From the NCBI RefSeq assembly GCF_002993975.1, contig NZ_POSO01000002.1, forward strand, positions 310,232 through 374,231: DNA of 64,000 nt. Reading direction: 5' to 3'. Numbering within the stretch: the first letter of the stretch is position 1; each line of letters starts with the position of its first letter. The notes below the pieces were generated by a model. That model did not search any database, had not been told where the DNA came from, and saw nothing but the letters and a program-made list of their open reading frames with translations. This DNA comes from Apilactobacillus micheneri. Its GTDB lineage: Bacteria > Bacillota > Bacilli > Lactobacillales > Lactobacillaceae. The position numbers and the translations under genes are program-made. Shown here one piece after another: positions 46,382 to 54,286 of this stretch.

Positions 46382-46564
46382 TTGAGACTTATGAATTATA
46401 AACAGGCATTGAATTATTTTGACATCAGTTCTTACAATACTTTGTACAAGTATATTGAAAACGGTTTGTCTGTTACTAAAATTGGAAATAAGAAATTTAT
46501 AGATAAAATTCAAGCAGAAAAATTTATATCTGAACATACTTTTAAAATTAAAAAGGAAGTGTAA
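46382..46564 (+). CDS. Excisionase / helix-turn-helix-like small protein
   Basis: 60 residues. NYKQALNYFDISSYNTLYKY followed by GNKKFIDKIQAEKFI is the pattern of MerR-like excisionase or helix-turn-helix_17 proteins. TTG 46382 has GAGGTG close upstream. First gene of the rightward transcription unit, next to the operator-like repeats, and followed 2 nt later by another DNA-binding-type gene. A role in excision is inferred from position. Confidence 0.65.
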   Translation: MRLMNYKQALNYFDISSYNTLYKYIENGLSVTKIGNKKFIDKIQAEKFISEHTFKIKKEV

Positions 46565-46566
46565 AT

Positions 46567-46836
46567 ATGCAGGTTCAACTACCGAAGGAACAAGAACAAG
46601 CCTTATATAAACATGTAAGTGATGTATTGAGTAAAGCGATTGATAATGTGGAAAATAAAGCCAATCTCAATACACCATGGATTAAGGGAAAGAAACAAGC
46701 TTGTAAGTGGTTAAATGTTAGTCCACAATCACTAAACAAACTAATGACTAGAGGCTTACCAGTACATTATTTAGACGATATGGGAATATGTTTCTTTAAC
46801 AAACGTGAAGTTACTAAGTATTTACTAGAACAATAA
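46567..46836 (+). CDS. Small phage-type DNA-binding protein (DUF771-like)
   Basis: 89 residues. The C-terminal half (WIKGKKQACKWLNVSPQSLN, KLMTRGLPVHYL, FFNKREVTKYLLEQ) is an excisionase-like winged helix seen in phage DUF771 proteins; the N-terminal half is an amphipathic helix. GGAAGTG precedes the ATG and it is nearly continuous with the previous gene. Confidence 0.65.
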   Translation: MQVQLPKEQEQALYKHVSDVLSKAIDNVENKANLNTPWIKGKKQACKWLNVSPQSLNKLMTRGLPVHYLDDMGICFFNKREVTKYLLEQ

Positions 46837-46909
46837 AATTTATTGCCGTGTGGGGCGGAAAATACTTATAACATAGCAAAATAAAAAGTCCATATATAAA
46901 TATGAACTT

Positions 46910-46965
46910 GAAAGGGGATGATATATGAAAGGGGATGATATATGAAAGGGGATGATATATGAAAG
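46910..46965 (+). repeat. Tandem 17-bp repeat carrying RBS-ATG modules
   Basis: GAAAGGGGATGATATAT is repeated three times plus a GAAAG remnant. Each copy supplies an AAAGGGG Shine-Dalgarno and two ATGs, giving overlapping mini-frames such as MIYERG-stop and MKGDDI-stop. 17 is not a multiple of 3. Located ~45 nt before the Rha-like gene. Confidence 0.8.
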
Positions 46966-47008
46966 TTTATGATTGTTTCAATTAATCTATAAATAGGAGT
47001 TGATAATT

Positions 47009-47689
47009 ATGTATGATCTATTAAATACTGGTTTAGTATTCACACAATCAGAAAATGAAAATGATACACCAATAACAACTAATTATGTAATTTCTGAATA
47101 TGCAAGAATTAAGGTACATGCTGTTAATCAATTAATAAGAAGATACAAATCAGAAATGAAATCATTAGGATTAAACGCACGTGAAGTGCCTAAAGTAATT
47201 GAAAAAAATACCAATGGAAGACCTAAAATAACTTATTTGTTAAATGAAAAACAATCAGTCTTTATAATCGCACTTTTAAGAAATACTAAACCTGTTGTTA
47301 AGTTTAAAAGAAATTTAGCTAGTGCTTTTGTTGAAGCCAAGAGTTTATTAAATACAAGACAAATAACACATGCTAATAGTAAGCCAATAACTAAGACTTT
47401 AGGGCAAGCAATACAAGATAATCCTAATATTACTAATAAGTTTGCTTATAGTACCTTTAATAAGCTGATATATAAACATGCTTTAGGCATTAACACCAAT
47501 CAATTAAGAAAGACTAAAGGCATCCCTAAACATGATGTAATTAGTTATTATTTGAATGTTGATGAGCAACAAGAACTAAATAAAATTAAGCGTTTGGTTA
47601 TCTCATTGTTAGATATGAACTTAGATTATCAAACAATTAAGCAAACACTTGAAAATTTACCAAGTAATCAATTACAAGGAAGTAAATAA
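47009..47689 (+). CDS. Phage regulatory protein, Rha-like
   Basis: 226 residues. The N-terminal ~110 residues resemble the pRha domain: a helix-turn-helix-like start (ARIKVHAVNQLIRRYKSEMK), then GRPKITYLLNEKQSVFIIAL and VVKFKRNLASAFVEAKSLL. The C-terminal part is basic and helical. Rha-type proteins regulate lytic growth in lambdoid phages and occur widely in Gram-positive prophages and satellites. ATG 47009 has AGGAG 9 nt upstream. Confidence 0.72.
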   Translation: MYDLLNTGLVFTQSENENDTPITTNYVISEYARIKVHAVNQLIRRYKSEMKSLGLNAREVPKVIEKNTNGRPKITYLLNEKQSVFIIALLRNTKPVVKFKRNLASAFVEAKSLLNTRQITHANSKPITKTLGQAIQDNPNITNKFAYSTFNKLIYKHALGINTNQLRKTKGIPKHDVISYYLNVDEQQELNKIKRLVISLLDMNLDYQTIKQTLENLPSNQLQGSK

Positions 47690-47701
47690 CATGATAAATA
47701 A

Positions 47702-47777
47702 GGGTATAAAAAAAGACTGCTACTCGCCAAAGTACCGCAGTCTTGTGAGCCTAGCAAAGGGCTTTTTATACCCTTTT
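47702..47777 (+). ncRNA. Three-way-junction RNA / terminator-like structure
   Basis: Outer arms GGGTATAAAAA (47702-47712) and TTTTTATACCC (47763-47773) pair perfectly. Inside are two hairpins: AAGACTGC with GCAGTCTT, extended by TACT/AGTA around CGCCAA (47713-47744), and AGCC with GGCT (47748-47763). A T-rich tail follows. It sits between two rightward genes and could be a terminator, an attenuator or a small RNA. Confidence 0.6.
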
Positions 47778-47817
47778 ATTATATCAAAAATACAAATTTA
47801 ATAAAGGGGTTAGCAAT

Positions 47818-48021
47818 ATGCAACAAGTAATTAAATTAGCCGATAGCAACTGGAACAAGCGTTTAGGGATGAATGAAAAAGTTATTATAAATTATCTATG
47901 TACTGATCCAATTACACTACTTAAGGTTATTGATATGTTGAAATATCCTAATTTATTGAAGTACAAACATAACAATAAAGTCTATACAGGTATTGAAGTA
48001 ATTAATGTACTTAAAAGATAG
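47818..48021 (+). CDS. Small hypothetical protein of the replication module
   Basis: 67 residues, basic, no recognised domain (KRLGMNEKVIINYLCTDPIT, LLKYKHNNKVYTGIEVINVL). AAAGGGG precedes the ATG. The primase gene begins 13 nt after its stop, so it probably belongs to the replication operon. Confidence 0.6.
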   Translation: MQQVIKLADSNWNKRLGMNEKVIINYLCTDPITLLKVIDMLKYPNLLKYKHNNKVYTGIEVINVLKR

Positions 48022-48034
48022 GTGGTGAATTATT

Positions 48035-50359
48035 TTGATTAATACAAAGCTAAATAATTGGCAATATATTCAAGAATTGGCTGATAAGGGTATCTGTATG
48101 TATCCTTTGCGTAAAGGTACTAAAAAAGCTGTTTTTAAAGGTTCTTTGATAGAGCAAGCAACAGATGATATAGAAACATTAAAGAAAAAGTTTAAACCCA
48201 ATGAGCAAGGTAAATTAGCCTATGATGTTGCTATATCTCCTATAAAAAGCAATTTAATAATAGTTGATATTGATAATCATATTAAAACAGATAGTGAAGA
48301 TTCATCTAAAAATACACCAATTAATAGGTCTACAGGTAAACCTCATAAATATGGTACTGAGTGGATAAGTAAACAAACTAATAATGGCAATTTAATGCAA
48401 TCTAAGGTCATGGAAATAACACCTAATAATGGGGTACATCATTTTTACATTAACGATTTGGATATTGATATTAAAGACGGCACACATATAGATTCTAATA
48501 ACTCGATTGAACTAAAAACACAATCAACAACTATTTATCCTAGTGATAATTATAAACAAGTAAAAAGCCTTGCTACAACAGATATTGGAATAATGCCTAA
48601 ATGGCTTAAAGACTATATTAAAAGTGCTGTAAGTAGTAAAAATAAGCCAATACCAAGGCATTCTAATGTTAATCAACGAGCAGTGGAATGGGTTATCAAT
48701 TTAAATGATACTTTATTAAATGGTATTGAACAAGGTAATCGAAATAATAAAATGGCAAGCATTACGGGCTATCTATATGCTACTGGTGCAAGTGATGAAA
48801 AAGTGCATACATGGTTATCGCATATTAATAATAATTATGTTAATCCACCTTTGAAACAATCAGAGTTAAATAAAATCTATAAGAGCGTTTCTAAACGTGA
48901 ACATGGAACAATTATAGCAAGACCATTTAAAAGTACTCTAAATGCTAAAAATGAAGCTAATAAATGGATGAATGAGCATAAAGATGTTAAAAGATTACCA
49001 TACTTACAAGGTGCCGAGATTATGCTTAAACATTTTCACTTTGTTAGATTTTCAATGAATGAGAATGAAAGAATTGCTGTGTATGTGGATGATTCTAATA
49101 ATAGTTTATATGGCTTATATACTCAAAATTATGACTATATTAAACGTTTAATAAATGCTATGTATCCAATATACAACATTAAGGGAATTAATGAAGTTTT
49201 AAATAAAATTGAAATGCTAGTAACTAATGTAAAGCATCCCGAAAGAACTAAATATTTAATACCAGTTGGCAATGGAGTATTTAATTTAAAGACTAAACGA
49301 TTAGATCCATACACGCCTAATTATGTGTTTTCTAGTAAAGTTAGCACTAATTATAATAATAAATATCAAGATGATAAAAACATCCCTAAAATAGGAAATT
49401 GGAACTTAGATAATTGGTTGCAAGATTTAAGTAAAGATGAAACTGGCAATATTAACAACCAATTAGTTAAACTATTATGGCAAGTTATTGCTGATTCTTT
49501 GAATGGTAATTATACTCGCAGAAAAGCCATATTATTGAACTCTGAGCATGGTAGTAGTGGTAAAGGTACATTTCAAAGCCTTATCACGAACTTAGTGGGA
49601 GAATGCAATGTAGCCACTTTAAAAGTAAATGAATTTAGTGATAGGTTTTCAATGGCTCGTTTAGTTGGAAAGTCTGTATGTATAGGGGATGATAACCCCA
49701 ATGGCTATATTAAGGATAGCAGTAACTTCAATAGTGTGATTACTGGAGATGTTATTAATGTTGAATACAAAGGTAAAGACAGCTTTACAGCACAACTAAC
49801 GCCGACTGTCATTCAGTCCTTTAATGGATTGCCACATTTTAGCAATAAAGGCGGTACTTATCGAAGAATGTTAATTGTTCCCTTTAAACAGCACTATCAA
49901 GGTAATACAGATAATTGGAAGATTAAAGACGTATATTTAAAGAGAAAAGATGTTTTAGAATATACATTATATAAAGCATTAAATGAATACTCTGATTTTG
50001 AAAAGTTTGATATGCCAGATGTTTCTAACAATGCTTTGAATGAGTTTGAAAAAGAAAATGATCCAATTAAAGAATTTGTAGATGATGAGTTTATTAAATG
50101 GGATGTTCCTAAAATAACCACACAGGCATTATATAAAGCATATACAAGGTACTGTAAGGATAATGGTTATTCTAGTTCGTCTAAAGGACGTTTTATACGT
50201 AGAGTTAATACTTTATTACCTGATTATAATACAGGAGTATCCAGAATTAGCTCTGAAGATTTTAAAAAATTGTATAAAGTATACAGTGAAAACAATTTAT
50301 TATCAGAAATAGACTTAAGAAATAAAGGTAAATCTTCAAGGTGTTTATTTAGATTATAG
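48035..50359 (+). CDS. Primase-polymerase / SF3 helicase replication protein
   Basis: 774 residues. N-terminal prim-pol-type primase (KGICMYPLRKGTKKAVFKGS, catalytic NLIIVDIDNH, then GVHHFYIND), a PriCT-like middle, a D5_N-type region and a C-terminal SF3 helicase: Walker A NSEHGSSGKGT (~505), B motif SVCIGDDNPNG and C motif TVIQSFNGLP. Such fused proteins initiate replication of phages, P4-like satellites and PICIs. TTG 48035 has AGGTGG upstream. The iteron-like cluster begins 36 nt after its stop, so it probably acts there. Confidence 0.92.
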   Translation: MINTKLNNWQYIQELADKGICMYPLRKGTKKAVFKGSLIEQATDDIETLKKKFKPNEQGKLAYDVAISPIKSNLIIVDIDNHIKTDSEDSSKNTPINRSTGKPHKYGTEWISKQTNNGNLMQSKVMEITPNNGVHHFYINDLDIDIKDGTHIDSNNSIELKTQSTTIYPSDNYKQVKSLATTDIGIMPKWLKDYIKSAVSSKNKPIPRHSNVNQRAVEWVINLNDTLLNGIEQGNRNNKMASITGYLYATGASDEKVHTWLSHINNNYVNPPLKQSELNKIYKSVSKREHGTIIARPFKSTLNAKNEANKWMNEHKDVKRLPYLQGAEIMLKHFHFVRFSMNENERIAVYVDDSNNSLYGLYTQNYDYIKRLINAMYPIYNIKGINEVLNKIEMLVTNVKHPERTKYLIPVGNGVFNLKTKRLDPYTPNYVFSSKVSTNYNNKYQDDKNIPKIGNWNLDNWLQDLSKDETGNINNQLVKLLWQVIADSLNGNYTRRKAILLNSEHGSSGKGTFQSLITNLVGECNVATLKVNEFSDRFSMARLVGKSVCIGDDNPNGYIKDSSNFNSVITGDVINVEYKGKDSFTAQLTPTVIQSFNGLPHFSNKGGTYRRMLIVPFKQHYQGNTDNWKIKDVYLKRKDVLEYTLYKALNEYSDFEKFDMPDVSNNALNEFEKENDPIKEFVDDEFIKWDVPKITTQALYKAYTRYCKDNGYSSSSKGRFIRRVNTLLPDYNTGVSRISSEDFKKLYKVYSENNLLSEIDLRNKGKSSRCLFRL

Positions 50360-50394
50360 GTTATGTATGCTTTTTATATGATAAATATATTTAA

Positions 50395-50835
50395 TGTTAC
50401 GGTTTATGTTACGGTTTCGTATAAAAACATAACAAGTTGTATAAATGCCTATATATTAGTTTTCTTAGACTAAAAAGCTTATTTGAATGTTACACTTTAA
50501 AAATAAAAGCGTAACGTTGATAATTACTTTAGTGTCAATACTTTATCTTATGTATGTTACGTTTGTTACGCTTTTATATAACTTCTTCGTGCGTAAGAGC
50601 ATTAAAAAATAAAATAATAAATAAATATATATAATAAGGAAATTAAAATAAACCGTAACAAGCGTAACACATTGCCTATAAAGGCTGATTTATAAACTCT
50701 TATGGATGTTACACATTAAAAAATAGAACCGTAACAAGCATAACAAATTATATATTATAAAATGTTATAAATACTGTTAGACAGGCACTTATATGACTAA
50801 ACATAAACCGTAACATCATACTTAAAAAGCGTAAC
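50395..50835. repeat. Iteron-like GTTAC/GTAAC cluster, candidate replication origin
   Basis: In 441 bp with no gene, GTTAC or its complement occurs 12 times, often as close pairs: TGTTACGGTTTA twice (50395, 50407), TGTTACGTT-TGTTACGC (50555), CCGTAACAAG-CGTAACAC (50654). Longer forms approximate AAAGCGTAACRTT. Four more copies lie at 51161-51204. AT-rich tracts separate the groups. Position directly after the primase-helicase is where PICI origins lie. Confidence 0.7.
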
Positions 50836-50875
50836 ATTAAGTATTCCGCTAAATTAAAAAACAGGTGTTATAACA

Positions 50876-51058
50876 ATGGAAAATAACAAAGAAACTACTA
50901 AATATATTATTAATGCAGGGACCTATGAAAGTTTAAAGTATATGATGATTGATTTTATGGACGATACACCAGATATTAATGGTTCATGTATTGCTAGAAA
51001 ATGTGATATTAATGCTTTAATTGATGAAATTGATAAAACACGAGTTAAAACTATGTAG
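50876..51058 (+). CDS. Small acidic hypothetical protein
   Basis: 60 residues (KYIINAGTYESLKYMMIDFM ... CDINALIDEIDKTRVKTM), no recognised domain. AGGTG lies 9 nt before the ATG and a terminator follows 6 nt after the stop, both supporting a real gene. Confidence 0.5.
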   Translation: MENNKETTKYIINAGTYESLKYMMIDFMDDTPDINGSCIARKCDINALIDEIDKTRVKTM

Positions 51059-51065
51059 TTAATAC

Positions 51066-51095
51066 AAGCTATCCATTTATTTGGATAGCTTTTTA
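51066..51095 (+). terminator. Terminator ending the replication module
   Basis: AAGCTATCC pairs with GGATAGCTT around ATTTATTT, then a T run. Confidence 0.9.
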
Positions 51096-51215
51096 TTTTG
51101 TCTTATTTTTTTATATTAGAAATGTAAATTATCATAAACGATATATTTTTGATTATAAATGTAACATATTAGGTTATGGGTGTAACACATTGTAACGGTG
51201 TAACAGTCAATTGAA

Positions 51216-51760
51216 TGATAGGAATTGATAAGGTAATTTAGTTTATGTAAATGTGGATCATGTAGTTAAGATTTATTGAGAATTGCTAGGAAATGCTAGA
51301 GTAAAATGTTAAGAAATGTTAAGAATAAAATACTAAGAAATACTAAGGTAAATGAATCTATATTTATCAAGATTATGTAACCATGTAAGTGCAAGAAATG
51401 CTAAGAATTGCTAAGTTATAAATGCTTGCAAATGCTAACATGAATGTTGAGAATTGTTGAGGTTGTGAGCGTCTAAATTGATTGCTAATGATAACCTAAA
51501 ACGTTGCAACCGTTGCACCTATAAAAGTAAAAAGGTTGCACCTATGGTTGCATACAAAATTAAAAAAGTATGCATACTATGTTGGAAATTTTTATAGTAC
51601 TGTTTCCAGTATCGTTTCCAATTTTGTTCACACTTGTTCACGGTATTGTTCACACTTGTTCACGGTATTGTTCACACCTAAAATACTCAGATTTACTCAG
51701 TATAATTACTCGCATTTACTGGCATTATATTTAGTTTAATTTGATAAGAATTGATAAGAT
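51216..51760. repeat. Array of tandem word pairs, each with its own word
   Basis: No gene. About 14 close direct-repeat pairs follow one another, period mostly 10 bp: TGATAGGAAT/TGATAAGG (51216), TGCTAG (51284), TGTTAAGAA (51307), TACTAAG (51331), TGCTAAGAAT (51399), TGCTTGC/TGCTAAC (51423), TGTTGAG (51445), CGTTGCA (51502, period 9), GGTTGCA (51534, period 12), GTTTCC (51602, period 12), GTTCAC five times (51626-51670, periods 10, 12, 10, 12), TACTCAG (51684), TACTSGCATT (51707), TTGATAAGA (51741). The word changes between pairs but is kept within them. Confidence 0.75.
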
Positions 51761-51803
51761 ATTATAATATTTAAGTTCCATTTGAAAAAGCAGCTTAATT
51801 ATT

Positions 51804-51956
51804 AAAACCTGTAAAAACATGAAAAAAGTTGAACTTTTATTAATATAATTACATAGTTAAGTCTTGTTGTTGCCTATATGAAAGTATTAGCAAGAATCTT
51901 TGTTTGTTTTATTTGGCTAAAATGTTCAACTTTTAAGTCATATTTTGTCAGGTTTT
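51804..51956. repeat. Large interrupted inverted repeat
   Basis: AAAACCTG (51804) and AAAAGTTGAAC (51824) are mirrored by GTTCAACTTTT (51924) and CAGGTTTT (51949), with 12- and 14-nt gaps and an 89-nt centre. It could fold as a long hairpin or mark a protein-binding region. No coding frame fits. Confidence 0.55.
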
Positions 51957-52014
51957 CTATGCTTTACCGAAATACTAATTCATGTATAATCTTGTTATAA
52001 AGGAGTTGCTTTTT

Positions 52015-52257
52015 ATGAGAATTAATAGCAAAAATGTTTCTAATATTTTTACTTCTGTTTTATTTGTTCAATTTATGATAATGTTTACTAGTTTACATAT
52101 TATTATGGGGTCGATTGTTGCACTTATAACTGTTGGATCAATGATTTTAAAGAGAACTGTTGTAGACGAAAATGGTAGTAATCGAGCATATTTTATTTTT
52201 AATGCTTTTATGGTGGTATATTCTTTATTATGTTTGATATATCTAATTTTTAATTAG
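52015..52257 (+). CDS. Small membrane protein of the element
   Basis: 80 residues with two or three hydrophobic segments (~8-26, 28-45, 58-78). ATG 52015 has AAGGAG 10 nt upstream; the longer frame to 51982 has none. No family recognised. Such orphan membrane proteins in satellites sometimes act in superinfection exclusion, but nothing here shows it. Confidence 0.6.
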   Translation: MRINSKNVSNIFTSVLFVQFMIMFTSLHIIMGSIVALITVGSMILKRTVVDENGSNRAYFIFNAFMVVYSLLCLIYLIFN

Positions 52258-52295
52258 CAAATACATAATTAGTATTATGTCGTTATTACTTATAT

Positions 52296-52541
52296 GGGTG
52301 TGTCCAAAATTGGCTGATCCCATTAATTAGAGAACACAAAATTTCGTTTTCATATGGTTGTCATTTGGTTGCCATTGGGTTTATGTAATTTAGATAAAGC
52401 GGTTTCGGTAAAAAACCGAAAGCCATTGATATTAGTATTTTAAATAGGTTAGCCGAAAAATCGGCTACCATGCATGGGGCTGGCTGAAAATTAAGCCAAC
52501 TTATATGTATTAATTACGGTAGCACAAAATTGTGCCACCGT
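52296..52541. repeat. Hairpin array, left block
   Basis: Five small hairpins in 246 bp: CCA-AAAT-TGG (52304), TTTCGGT with ACCGAAA (52403), AGCCGA-AAAA-TCGGCT (52451), GGCTGA-AAAT-TAAGCC with one G-A mismatch (52482), and GCACA-AAAT-TGTGC (52522) extended by TTACGGT/ACCGTAA. Stems differ; most share an A-T-closed A/T tetraloop. The rest of 52258-52802 is AT-rich with no other structure noted. Confidence 0.7.
52356..52375 (+). repeat. Degenerate internal arm-like pair
   Basis: GGTTGTCAT and GGTTGCCAT, 11 bp apart, resemble the GGTTACCAT pairs at both ends of the element. It may mark an older element end. Confidence 0.4.
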
Positions 52542-52802
52542 AATCGCCAAAATAGACGATAACATTTAAACATTGTTATATTAGAATTTAAGTGTGTATC
52601 AACATAATTTTTTAAACCATTTTTTCTGTTTTTAATAATATTGTACTTTTTTACAAATATTTAATAATTTTGTTAATTTCAATATTATAATTGTATTATT
52701 TCCTTTTAATTTTTTTATAATTGTAATTAACTTATAGATATATATATGTTATATTTGGTTACTGAAAGATTAATATGTCTTTTTTAGAAAGGGTGATGTT
52801 TT

Positions 52803-53252
52803 ATGAATAATACACCACAATTAAATATGTTTTCTTTTGCCAAACATATAATAGAAACTGCACATGAAAACAGTCTAAATATCACTAACCTTCAATTACA
52901 AAAGGTAATGTATTTTACTTTGCAATATGCATTAAGATATCACTTGTTAGACGATGATTTTGTTAGAAATATGTACGACGAAAAGTTTTTAGTTTGGAGA
53001 TATGGACCTGTTGAAAAAAGTATATATGAAGAATATAAAATATATGGTTCCGATCCAATAACTGATGAATATGAAACACTTGAACCTTTAAACAAATTAA
53101 ATAGTAAAATTATAGAGCTTATAAAAGATAATCCTTTTAAACTTGTCAGAGAGTCACATAGCGAGCCTTTTTGGCAAAAAAACGAGCAATATATTGATGG
53201 TTGGAGAAGTACAAAAGCATATAATTTAGAAAATGTAGCTTCAGGAGAATAA
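52803..53252 (+). CDS. Panacea-domain (DUF4065) protein, possible PanA antitoxin
   Basis: 149 residues covering one Panacea/SocA-like domain: FAKHIIETAHENSLNITNLQ, LQKVMYFTLQYALRYH, then the characteristic FLVWRYGPVEKSIYEEYKIYG. Panacea domains serve as antitoxins (PanA) against very different toxins, usually encoded next to them, and in SocA as a proteolytic adaptor. AAAGGGTGA precedes the ATG. A coiled-coil membrane protein follows after 5 nt and a terminator closes the pair, matching a two-gene antitoxin-toxin operon. Toxin-antitoxin function is inferred. Confidence 0.8.
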   Translation: MNNTPQLNMFSFAKHIIETAHENSLNITNLQLQKVMYFTLQYALRYHLLDDDFVRNMYDEKFLVWRYGPVEKSIYEEYKIYGSDPITDEYETLEPLNKLNSKIIELIKDNPFKLVRESHSEPFWQKNEQYIDGWRSTKAYNLENVASGE

Positions 53253-53257
53253 TAAAA

Positions 53258-54127
53258 ATGTCCTCAGAAATAACATCCTGTTCAGCTATCGACTACTTGA
53301 ATGATGACGCTGATAAACAAAAATTTGTTGACAAGATTGAATCAATTGTAAAAAAGTTTGAAAATAAAGAATATGGTGACATTTTATCTAATGATAATGA
53401 ATCTTTTCATAATGACTTTAATGAATTATTAGAAGTAACTAAAAAAATAAAAAGTCAGTTAGTTCCTTATTCCCAAGTTACTAGGATAATGTATAAATTT
53501 TATTCAGACAATACTGATGGATCCGATATACTAGTTATGCTGTTTAGTAGTGAAATCGAAAAAAGTATAAAAGAATGTAACGATAAATATATACTTTACT
53601 ATCACGAAATATTGATAAAATGTGTAGAACATATGAAACTTGCTTTTAAGCAAATGGATAGTTTATATTACAAGCAGCAATCCAAGCTAGATTATCAAAA
53701 ACAACAGATAGATAAACAAGAAAAAAATTTAGAAAAATATTTAAAAACAATAAAGAAAACAAAGAAAAAATTGAAAAAAGTTTATAAAATGAAAGACAAT
53801 ATTTACATTCAATTTGTTTCTATATTAAGTATTTTTTCAGCTATCATATTTTCTTTGTTTAGTGCTGCAAAGATGGTTACTACTTCTTTTTCACAACTAT
53901 CAAATAATGTTCCAGTACACAGAATAATGATGTTTACTTCTTTAACGGGGATGGCTATTTTGTCCATTATATTTTTGCTGTTAAAATTTGTGGCTACATT
54001 AGCAGATAAAGAAGTTGATAAGCCATTAAAAATATCTAAATTTACTATTAAGTGTCCAACTTATACTATTGGTATGTTAATATTATTGCTTATTTTTGTT
54101 CTTACCTCAATATATGATAAATTATGA
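53258..54127 (+). CDS. Coiled-coil membrane protein, possible partner toxin of the Panacea protein
   Basis: 289 residues: an acidic helical N-terminal half, a strongly basic coiled coil at ~142-182 (KQQIDKQEKNLEKYLKTIKK), then three membrane helices (~187-207, 224-248, 266-286). AGGAG lies 9 nt before the ATG and the upstream stop is only 5 nt away. No known toxin domain is recognised; membrane-acting partners are among those reported for Panacea antitoxins. An abortive-infection or exclusion protein is the other reading. Confidence 0.65.
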   Translation: MSSEITSCSAIDYLNDDADKQKFVDKIESIVKKFENKEYGDILSNDNESFHNDFNELLEVTKKIKSQLVPYSQVTRIMYKFYSDNTDGSDILVMLFSSEIEKSIKECNDKYILYYHEILIKCVEHMKLAFKQMDSLYYKQQSKLDYQKQQIDKQEKNLEKYLKTIKKTKKKLKKVYKMKDNIYIQFVSILSIFSAIIFSLFSAAKMVTTSFSQLSNNVPVHRIMMFTSLTGMAILSIIFLLLKFVATLADKEVDKPLKISKFTIKCPTYTIGMLILLLIFVLTSIYDKL

Positions 54128-54220
54128 TAAAGGTTGATTTAAATATAATTACTTCATTGAAGCAATTATATTAATATTGAAATAAAAATAATAAATGACA
54201 TATATATAGCCATTTTATAT

Positions 54221-54253
54221 GAGTATCTTCATAATTGAAGATGCTCTTTTTTT
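54221..54253 (+). terminator. Terminator of the Panacea pair
   Basis: GAGTATCTTC pairs with GAAGATGCTC (one wobble) around ATAATT, then T7. The top of the stem, CTTCA-TAAT-TGAAG, has the same shape as the array hairpins. Confidence 0.88.
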
Positions 54254-54286
54254 ATCGTTACGGACTTATTTGTCCTTTACGTAATA

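Noticed and set aside
50360-50875. A further coding gene after the primase-helicase
   Set aside because: Stops in all frames and dense GTTAC/GTAAC repeats; better explained as an origin region.
51536-51739. A 67-codon rightward reading frame within the word-pair array
   Set aside because: It has no ribosome binding site, runs straight through GTTCAC and TACTC repeats, and encodes low-complexity repeated peptides with no family resemblance.
51216-51760. The repeats as a CRISPR array
   Set aside because: Repeats are 6-10 bases with no spacers of constant length, the word changes from pair to pair, and no cas gene is present.
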